DNA of 64,000 bases from Talaromyces rugulosus (lineage: Eukaryota; Ascomycota; Eurotiomycetes; Eurotiales; Trichocomaceae), in the NCBI RefSeq assembly GCF_013368755.1, contig NC_049561.1, forward strand, positions 7,130,001 to 7,194,000, given 5' to 3'. A program made the position numbers and the translations under genes. Under the pieces are notes generated by a model. The model was not told the DNA's origin. It did not search any database and saw only the letters and a list, made by a program, of their open reading frames with translations. Positions 56,546 through 64,000 of this stretch are shown in pieces (position 1 is the first letter of the stretch; each line of letters begins with the position of its first letter).

Positions 56546-57730
56546 CTCACCCTAATCGCGACATTCGACACTGGAAACATCTTGGGGGCCTTCCGGTTCC
56601 TGCAGCAGAAGAAACATCTGGAAAAGTCGCGATCCGCATGCCCGAGCACGTTAATGGTCTCCCGGGTGTATCAGCCACAGGACAGAAACCTCTTTTCCGA
56701 TCCGACGTCTCTTATCTACTCATCAGCGGTCTGGGCGGCTTGGGCCAGGCCATCGCGACATGGATGATTGAGCGAGGGGCCAGGAGTGTGATACTTTTCT
56801 CCAGGTCAGCCTCCAATAGGGATGTCCCTGGAACATTCGTCGACGAGTTAGAAGCATCGGATGCTTGGTCCAGGCATTTTCGGGGGATGTTGGAAAACTC
56901 GAAGATGTAAAACGAGCAGTTGCTGGTGCAAACAAACCCATTGCCAGTGTGTTACAGATGTCTTTGATATTGAAGATAGGCGTTCAGCCACTCAAACTAT
57001 TTGTAGACTGTCAGGGCTGCCTGACTGACATGTGTAGGACGATCGTTTGCCGATATGGAAGTGGATGAGTGGGATGCTGTTATGCCACTCAAAGTGCGGG
57101 GAACCTGCAATTTACACAAGGCACTTGGAGATGATCTCGACTTCTTCGTCATGTTTAGTTCCCTTTGTGGACTCGTAGGCTAGTGGGGTTGAGCTAACTA
57201 TGCCGCAGCTAATGCGTTCCTGGATACTTTCGCACAATACCGACCGCATCTGGGGTTGGCAGCTGGAAGACCTTGGATCCCTCACCGGTAATCTGTCGGC
57301 TCTTGAGCCTCTTCGTGCTAGTGTATACTAGATACTAATGGTGCGAGATCTGCTTGAGTCTCCAGAGCTCATGTTGTCTAGGTCGTCAAAGCATTATTCG
57401 CAACAACACAACCCCCCCAACAACGGCTACAACGTATACCAACTTTCATCAAGTGGGCTTGGGCTTCAAGGCAACCCTACCTCTGTCTAAACCTAGGAAC
57501 CGGGTCGTCTGGAGATGCGATCGGCGAATGGTAGTGTATCGAAACGATGACGACTACGTGTGGGCCACAGTGACGCCTGCTTCAAAAAATGGCCTATTGC
57601 AATTTGTAGCACCCATCGCAGATAACTCCGCGATGCTCGACAGCCAAGAGGATATTCCGCAAAGGCCATCGTCACAGGTCCACATCTTCATTGCAGCACG
57701 CCGCTCGATGCCTCACCACCCCGCTCACTA
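56522..57730 (+). pseudogene. Highly reducing polyketide synthase relic (KR domain and post-KR linker)
   Basis: Pieces of one protein appear in shifting plus-strand frames: IATFDTGNILGAFRFLQQ (56550-56620), SGKVAIRMPE and YLLISGLGGLGQAIATWM, the NADPH-binding start of a ketoreductase (56617-56856), VQAFSGDVGKLEDVKRAVAG and SVLQMS (56868-56970), FADMEVDEWDAVMPLKVRGT, FVMFSSLCGLVG and ANYAAANAFLDTFAQY (57046-57265), then the post-KR linker LPLSKPRNRVVWRCDRRM and VYRNDDDYVWATVTPAS (57474-57590). Stops at 57181 (TAG) and 57190 (TGA) fall inside the KR, and several frameshifts are present. Such synthases are about 2,500 residues; KS, AT, DH, MT and ER are absent, and the ACP is not seen. It is a dead remnant of a secondary-metabolite backbone gene. 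Confidence 0.85.
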
Positions 57731-58225
57731 ACCTCACCCTCTCCCTCTCCGCAGCTGCCTGAGCCCCCTCGCCAACCTACTTTTCTGACGGCAATCACCC
57801 GTGTTGATTCCAGATGATTGGCCTTGTGCCGTCTTGTTGTGCCACTATGTCACCAGTGGTTGAAGCCGACATCACGATCACGGACCCGCAAATCTTGCTT
57901 CCCGCAACAACCCTAATTTGACCCGCAGCAACCGATCCGAGATTCTAGCCAAACTCAATATAGTATTGGGCATAAGTGTGTTTCCAAATGTAACTACGAA
58001 TCGGAAGCAAAATCAGTGTGGGATTCACCGATTTTAGGCCATCCTACCCCATCCGAGCACATCCAACTATGGGACTAGCTAGGGCAAAATGAGCATATAA
58101 GCCCAGCGCGATGCCCCGTATCTTCTCATATTTTACGATAGCTATAACTACGGGTTAGATTGCGGTGTATTTTGCCCACACGAATAACCACAATCTTCGA
58201 CTTTTTCCGTCTTTATTACACAAAC
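57731..58225. other. Intergenic
   Basis: No gene seen. Pyrimidine-rich at its start; upstream region of the Dal5-like gene. Confidence 0.5.
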
Positions 58226-59958
58226 ATGGGGGGCACAGCAATGTCCACCGGAGAAAAGGAGGAACTTGAACACGAAGAACACTGCAAGGCCAGAGAGCAA
58301 GATGTTGCAGTTGCTTTTATGGGAGGTGGCTCGCACTATGTTGCCGTTACACCTGCTCTAGAGAGGGAATATCTCCGTCGCACCGATGTTCTCTTGATGC
58401 CCGTCTTGTTCATTTCTTTCGGTCTTCAATATATGGACAAAACGTGCCTTACAGGTGCCGCTTTGTTTGGTATTATCCAGGATCTCGATCTTTATCAAAT
58501 CGTACCCGCTAGCGATGGTAAGGGTGAAACAACCAGTTTACAAAAATATGCTTTTGTGTCGATGATTTTTTTCTGGGGCTATTTGGTAGGGGGTAAGAAG
58601 TTTGCTTCCCAACTCTTAATTGGTCTTGCTCATTAAATAGTAATTAGTACTACCGGGGGTTGTTCTATCTCAAAAACTCCCTTTAGGGAAATTTGTGGGA
58701 GTCTCCATTATGCTATGGGGAGGGGTAACAATTTGTACAATGGCAGTGAAGTCATACGAAGGGTTCTTAGTCCAAAGGTGAGTAACTCATTTAGCTCTAA
58801 ATAAATCCACCTATTATCGCTCACATGGTCTGAATGATTAGATTCTTTCTTGGGTTTACAGAAGCATTGATTTCGCCCGCTTTTTCGCTTATCACCGCCA
58901 TGTGGTATAAGCGAGAAGAACACCCTCTTCGGTTCGCCATCTGGTATTCATCGACTGGTCTTGGCGCGTTAGTGGGAACGCTCCTCACCTACGGAGTCGG
59001 ACATATCGGCGGTAGTCTCGCGCATTGGCAGTATCAATACATGATACTTGGTACGGCGACATTTGTCTGGGGAGTCATTGTCCTGCTCATTCTCCCTGAC
59101 AACCCCATCTCCGGCAAGTTTTTATCTCAGGACCTCAAGGTAGTCGCAGTTGAACGGATGCGGACTGAGCAGATTGGTATTGAAAACAAGACGCTCAAGT
59201 TATACCAAGTCAAGGAAGCATTCACAGACCCCAAAACCTGGATCATGGTTCTCATTGTGTTCTCTGTCAATCTCACAAACGGAGCGGTGGCGGGATTCAG
59301 CTCGGTCATCACGCAGAGTTTTGGCTATTCCACATTTCAGGCACTCTTGCGATTGGGAGCTGGAGGGGCAGTTATTTTCGTCACCCTCCTCGTTGCTGGG
59401 TAAGTGTCCTTGCTACCTTAAGTCTAATGAAAGTGGGCCGTCCATTTACAAATACCTAGCCTCATGACAACATATATAAAAAATATTCGATGTTACCTCG
59501 CGATTGTCGGCTGTCTCCCAGTCATCACGGGCTCGTTGATGATCTGGAAATCCAGTTGGACCAATATAGCGGTTCCACTATGGGGAATGTATTTTCTCTG
59601 CTGGTACCCAGTCTCCTATGTTATGCTCCTTGCTCTGATCAGCGCCAACACCGCCGGCCATACAAAAAAAGCCGTCACAGCAGGTTTTACCTGGGCGGCT
59701 TATTGCACCTCGAATGGAATTGCTCCTCTAGCTATCCTAACTGAACAAACGAGCCAGCATTACCCTACTGCGTTTATTGTGTTTATTAGTATGACCTCAT
59801 TTGCGGCTCTCTTGATTGTTGTTCTGCGATTTTATCTCAATTGGTTAAACAATATGCGAGATAGCAAGTATGGTCTAGTTGATGAGGCCGTAGCTGGTGC
59901 GATGTCATTTCAGGACTTGACTGATAAGGAGAATAAACAGTTTAGATATACATTTTGA
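58226..59958 (+). CDS. MFS transporter, Dal5/anion:cation symporter family
   Basis: Four exons: 58226-58592, 58648-58777, 58842-59399 and 59460-59958, giving 517 residues with consistent phases. The protein has YLRRTDVLLMPVLFISFGLQYMDKT at helix 1, LPLGKFVGVSIMLWGGV, FFLGFTEALISPAFSLITAMWY, and late motifs SANTAGHTKKAVTAGF and WAAYCTSNGIAPLA. These are signatures of fungal allantoate/nicotinate/vitamin-type ACS transporters. It would import a small organic anion across the plasma membrane. ATG 58226 is chosen as the first in good context; 58241 is an alternative. It is intact, although it lies between pseudogenes, so it may be the only working survivor of a former cluster. The substrate is unknown. 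Confidence 0.9.
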
Positions 59959-60188
59959 ATGTCTACGACATGAAGTATGACTTGGTAATAGTTTATGTTA
60001 GCTTTCCTAACTTCAATGCAAATGTCAGCATTATTCTTGAGAAGCAGGCGAAGTTGAGGTCACATATGGAGACCATAACTCGATATTCATTTGGTTATAG
60101 GTTCTGCTTCGTGTCACTTCTTGTTTCTATTAATAGGCGGTGTTGAAGTGTGCTTCCAGCTGAAACGTCACGGCTCATGCTAATAAAT

Positions 60189-60345
60189 TCAAACAATCTT
60201 TTGTCGTACCCAAAGGTCTATATACTCGTTGACCAACATGTCATCATGGTTAAGGGCCGTTTGCAGCCGTTCAATTTCGTCCAAGGAGTACTTTTGCTTT
60301 AGATTCTCGGTAAATTTCGTTTGAATGTTAATATCCTCAGGCTTA
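60189..60345 (-). other. Open tail of unknown origin after the SDR fragment
   Basis: A minus-strand frame (ending at 60189) reads a charged helical sequence (KQKYSLDEIERLQTALNHDD, then VNEYIDLWVRQKIV). It is in another frame than the SDR and does not look like an SDR C-terminus. Family not recognised. Confidence 0.35.
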
Positions 60346-60899
60346 TTATCGGACGCGGGTACCATTGCGGCTCGTAAAGGTCTTTGGGGGCTGTTTCTGC
60401 ATTGCTTGGAGCTCCGCGCGCACACCGAGCAGCATGCCCTTTGCATTAATGGTCATAATGAGGTCGTAGTTCTCAATATCGGTACTTGCAAACCTGATTA
60501 ATCCAGGCTGGTTAGCATGTCATAGTGTTGTATAGTAGCAAGACACTCACTCCAGCAGCATTCACGCAGTAGTCGATCTTCCCGAATTCCTTTACCGCGA
60601 ACTCAACCATGTCCTCCACGCTCTTCTCGTCGACGACATTTATTTTGAAGGTTGTTGCCTGGTATTCTTTATGAGTGGCATACGTCTTGCTCTCTTCAGC
60701 CAATGCCTTGGCTGTTTCCCCCTTCCTGTCGGCGAGCACGACAGCCTTGACCCCTGCTTTGGCCAACGAGAAGGCACATTGCTGGCCGATGCCACGTCCG
60801 GACTGGAATGATGCTGTCAGCTAAGGGGCTATTCAGCGCGGAACGAGAACCTACGCCGACCACGAGCGCAATACCGTCGAGTTGGGTTCCAAAGATCAT
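60346..60899 (-). pseudogene. Truncated short-chain dehydrogenase
   Basis: Three spliced pieces on the minus strand (60899-60855, 60802-60551, 60507-60346) give about 152 residues. They contain IALVVGSGRGIGQQCAFSLAKAG (cofactor motif), a second-strand VVLADRKGE, NVVDEKSVEDMVEF and YCVNAAG, then FASTDIENYDLIMTINAKGMLLGVRAEL. The frame ends after QKQPPKTFTSRNGTRVR, so the Ser and YxxxK catalytic segment expected next is missing, and a full SDR would have at least 100 more residues. The remaining sequence downstream is unrelated. It sits about 27 bp from the end of the truncated MFS gene on the same strand. It is most likely a broken gene. Confidence 0.75.
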
Positions 60900-60925
60900 G
60901 ATGGACGCCGAGCCAATCGACTTAC

Positions 60926-61496
60926 ACGGTGCTAATATCCCAGGTCAAGCTTACGAATCCGAGATACATCGGCCGCTCCGCCTCCGTTGTCAGAGAGGAT
61001 ACCATATTCATCGTTCCCAGGTAGATGCCCATTCCTCCAATGCCACAGATCGCTCAGCCGACGCTGAGAGCATTGAGGGTCGGCGCCGCTCCACAGACTG
61101 CGGAGCCCGCTTCAAAGATGACGACGCTGGACAGGAACAGCACCTTGTTGTCCAAATGGCCGTACAGTTGACCCCTAAACCCGGTGAGCAGGAAAAGAAG
61201 CGACCGTAAGAAGATGGTGCCAACCAAAGCAAATTGGTGCTAATTGCACCGAGAGCAAAGGCAACTGTGATCCATGGAAGCTTATCGATCCCTCCCAAGG
61301 AGGAAATAATGCTCGGCTGAACATCGGCGACAATCGTGTTGTCGAGTGCGAACAAGAACAAGGCCGCCAGCAGAGCGAAAACAACGAAGAACCAGGAGAG
61401 AGCCTTCAACTGGCGACCTGGAGCCTGGTCCGTCTCCTGGGAGTTTTGTAGTTCATATGGTGATGTCGACTCGGAAGGTGCCATTGCGAATGTCAT
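60926..61496 (-). pseudogene. Truncated 14-helix MFS transporter (N-terminal exons only)
   Basis: Exon 61496-61225 encodes a tail and helix 1 (SWFFVVFALLAALFLFALDN, then TIVADVQPSI). After a short intron (GTTGGC...TTTAG) exon 61174-60926 reads GQLYGHLDNKVLFLSSVVIF and CGIGGMGIYLGTMNMVSSL. A TGA interrupts the second exon where the family has an Arg in VGRAICG, which fits CGA to TGA. The second exon ends at a good GTAAGT donor, but the next exon is not present; the SDR fragment starts instead. Full proteins are about 560 residues, so roughly three quarters are lost. It is a relic of a drug-type exporter. Confidence 0.8.
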
Positions 61497-62101
61497 AGAG
61501 CAACAAAACGCTTCATTCGGCGGAGACCAACGTCCCCGGTTGGGTCAGGACTTATGATAGAAGTTTTGGAACTAAGGCAGCAATTAGCTGCCGTCACACA
61601 ATGGAAAAGTTCGGCATATAAGATCGACATGGTCCTCTGTTGCGTCATGCCTTGGACGTTTGGTCCTGGCCAATACAATAGCCCCCTTGCATGATGACGG
61701 ATGATGCAAATGCATCGGGTTACTATATAGTGGCGTATTCTAAGGGGCGGTATTTCCAGTTAGAGTTACACAGATTCACATCTTGTCTAACCGTACATGC
61801 ATTCCTGTTAGGGTTGGTTGATGGGTGGGTACTGTCTGGTGCATTCCCGGCGTATAGTGCCCGGCGTATAGTGCCCGGCGTATGGTACAATTATGAGCCT
61901 GGAAACTACAAAGTACATTTGCACTATTGTCTATTAGGAAACTTTTTCATTCGCTTTTTGAAAAGGAAGGATACTCGTACTCGACTTTCCGTTGGAAATG
62001 AAGGTAGTCACTCCAACTCCACTTTGTTTGCTCCGTGGTGTCTTTTGTTCTGAATTTGAACTTTTCCACTTACTCTTTTTCTTGCACATCTAGTGCTGAA
62101 G
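61497..62101. promoter_or_regulatory. Intergenic upstream of the Pth11-like gene
   Basis: No gene seen. Contains the 14-bp tandem repeat at 61847-61888. Confidence 0.5.
61847..61888 (+). repeat. 14-bp tandem repeat, three copies
   Basis: The unit ccggcgtatagtgc occurs twice exactly and a third time with two changes (ccggcgtatggtac). It lies about 210 bp upstream of the gene at 62102. Confidence 0.85.
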
Positions 62102-63430
62102 ATGACTTCACTACGCGCCCCGCCGGCCGTGGATCTCAGCGAGAATAGAGGTCCCCCGATGCGTACACTACTTATCGCCATGATAGTTCTTCCCACTGTT
62201 GCCGTGTTGCTTCGATTCTGGTCTCGAACGCTTTTGCCGGCGACTGGCAGGCTTCAGTCAGTTGGGAAGTTTTGGTGGGATGACTGGAGTGCTCTCGTGG
62301 CTGCAGTTAGTTTCTCCCGAGCGATTGAAAGATCCATCCGATGCCCTAATCGACTGCAGATTTTCAACATTGCCCTATGTGGTATGGGTTTGAAAATGGT
62401 AGACCTTGGAATGGGAAAGCATAGTGAGGCCGTTCCCCCAGGCAACGTCAATCCGTTTCTCAAATTGCTCTGGGTCCAGTACTACATCTTCGACACAGGC
62501 ACCTCTGTTGCGAAAGCCTCTGCCCTCTTCTTCTATGTACGAGTCTTCACCCAGAGCGCTCCCCGCTTCCGATATGCCCTGCTTGTAGTCCATGCGATGA
62601 ACGCCATCTGGCTACTTGCCATTCTACTCGCGGTCGTCTTTGAGTGTAACCCGATCCGGAAAGCATGGACCCCTGAGTTACCAGGCACATGCATCAGCAC
62701 CGACAAGCTATGGTTGGGAAGCGGAAGTACTAGTCTCATCATTGATGTGATTATCCTAGTAATCCCGATGCCAACGCTGTGGCAACTACAATTGAAAACT
62801 TCGCGCCGGATCCTCATTATTGGGGTCTTCGTCTGTGCATATATGTAACTAGCATGGCCTGTCCCTTGTGGGTGCAAGCTAATGCGCTTTGTGTCCCTCT
62901 TTCTATAGGGTGGTCGTAGTATCCATCGGCCGTCTAGTTACTATCGTACAAGCGGGCAATGGTCTCGAGGATGACCCTATTTGTAAGTCTTCCCTCCTTT
63001 TAACAGAGAAAAAAAGGCCATCTGATGCAAGATAGATAATATTGTGACGCCTATCTTCTGGCTGGGTTCGGAAATTGCCGTCTCCGTTACTTGTGTTAGC
63101 CTGCCTAGCATCTTCTTCCTCTTCCGGCGCCTCTATCACCAGGGCTTCCGCTCCTTGATGAGTAATTACGAATACGGGTCCAAGTCCCGCCTGTTGGATC
63201 GGTACGTGCCCCGGCCCTCTAACCACCGGGGGGCCAATCCTTACGACGATACGATAGAGCTGGGGATACGGTCATCGGAGTCACTCCGGAATGTTTCTTT
63301 TAGAGGAGATACCGTTTCAAAATCGCATATTATAGCGTCAACCACGCCCCCACCACCATGGGTCATGGGGGATCCAATGAATACCCAAGTGGGTGAGATT
63401 TACGTGAGAAGCGATATTACAATATCCTAG
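62102..63430 (+). CDS. Pth11-like rhodopsin-domain membrane protein
   Basis: Exons are 62102-62844 (probably further split by a 54-nt intron at 62306-62359), 62909-62982 and 63036-63430, giving 403 residues unspliced or 385 if that intron is removed. The fungal rhodopsin-domain signature is clear: RTLLIAMIVLPTVAVLLRFWSR, FWWDDWSAL, the MVDLGMGKH loop, YYIFDTGTSVAKASALFFYVRVF, CNPIRKAW with conserved Cys, and IIDVIILVIPMPTLWQLQL. Seven hydrophobic segments end with a polar tail (NHRGANPYDDTIELG). No CFEM domain is present. Such proteins are plasma-membrane receptors or sensors of unknown ligand, often expanded in moulds. Confidence 0.87.
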
Positions 63431-63699
63431 CCTCACTGCTATAGTCACCATGGCAGAGCGGCGGTGAGGAGCGAGCATTTATAACATCAGGATCCTGTAG
63501 CATGATAGTTGGTAGTCACGCGTACAATATGTTTATAGATTGATAGAGTAATATCATTTGAATACTTGACCCTTAAATCTAAAATGTCACCTGGTGGATA
63601 TGCTCTAATCTATTTCTTGTAGAAATCAAATGTTTATCAGTGTGCCAGTAGAAATTAATTATATATTCCAGACTGATGCATAACTTGATGGATCAATTG
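63431..63699. other. AT-rich 3' flank leading into a transposon relic
   Basis: No gene is seen; some decayed element sequence may extend into this part. Confidence 0.4.
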
Positions 63700-64000
63700 A
63701 TGTAGGCTTTTCGGTTTACATAAAAGATTCTGTTTTATTAATCCCGTTGAATGAACATGTGGAGGTAATACCTACATGGCCCTTGATCTGATATTTAAAA
63801 ACGATTGTAGGACTACTCGATTTTCTTTGTCCCTGCAGTTTTTGGTCCAATAATCAAGAAGTCGTCAACATATACTACAATATAAACGTCACTCTATACA
63901 AAAAGACATAAGACTATATAGAAATCCTTTTAGATTTTAATATTAGATAGAACATACATATTACAGCCCTCAGGCTACTCTTTGAAATTTGCAGACCCTT
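63700..64000 (-). mobile_element. Ty1/copia reverse-transcriptase relic (runs off the window)
   Basis: On the minus strand 63826-63892 reads DVYIVVYVDDFLIIGPKTAG with the copia active-site YVDD at 63861-63872. About 60 bases on, SDQGPCRYYLHM resembles the conserved copia segment DLGPCRYYLGM. In-frame stops (after KIE and RF) show it is dead. The element continues beyond base 64000; no LTR is visible here. Confidence 0.75.

Overview
This window is nuclear DNA of a filamentous ascomycete, most likely a eurotialean mould of the Aspergillus/Penicillium type. The evidence is short introns (about 45-110 nt, GTRNGT...CTAAC/CTRAY...YAG), gene families typical of these moulds (LsdA/Rds1-like, DUF3632, OrsD-type zinc-finger regulator, LaeA-like methyltransferase, Pth11-like rhodopsin-domain protein, GtaA-type glutaminase relic), and AT-rich gene-poor stretches between GC-richer genes. 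All gene models were spliced by eye from reading frames and splice consensus.

Region 1 (1-15.6 kb) starts with the 3' end of a TPR-repeat gene and a short-chain dehydrogenase. Then comes a run that looks like a tailoring/export cluster without a backbone enzyme: a regulator (2881-4341), an MFS transporter (4844-6633), an FAD monooxygenase carrying a one-base frameshift (7167-8618), a LaeA-like methyltransferase (9472-10823), a second FAD monooxygenase (11309-12547) and a 14-helix-type MFS efflux pump (13793-15615).

Region 2 (15.6-34.3 kb) holds carbohydrate and transport genes: a GH18 chitinase with a C-terminal CBM1, a DHA1 MFS transporter, a glutaminase C-terminal relic, a ten-exon maltose-permease-like sugar transporter with a symmetrical CreA-like site pair upstream, an unclassified 648-650-aa protein with several Rossmann-type glycine motifs, a GH54 arabinofuranosidase lacking its usual binding domain, and a GH76 mannanase.

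Region 3 (34.3-55 kb) holds housekeeping and small-secreted-protein genes in gene-poor DNA: a 7-TM protein, a DUF3632 protein, a small secreted protein related to fungal RNases/ribotoxins but lacking the catalytic histidines, a tripeptidyl-peptidase-like hydrolase, cysteinyl-tRNA synthetase, an LsdA-like protein, an acetoacetate-decarboxylase-like protein, and a Cys-rich Ser/Thr-rich cell-surface protein.

Region 4 (55-64 kb) is a gene graveyard around one intact Dal5-like transporter: a zinc-type alcohol dehydrogenase pseudogene abutting a relic of a highly reducing polyketide synthase C-terminus, a truncated SDR and a truncated MFS gene. It is followed by a Pth11-like gene and, at the window edge, a Ty1/copia reverse-transcriptase relic. 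Several of the stop codons look like C-to-T changes (CGA to TGA, CAG to TAG), as expected from RIP or deamination. No rRNA, convincing tRNA or CRISPR array was seen.
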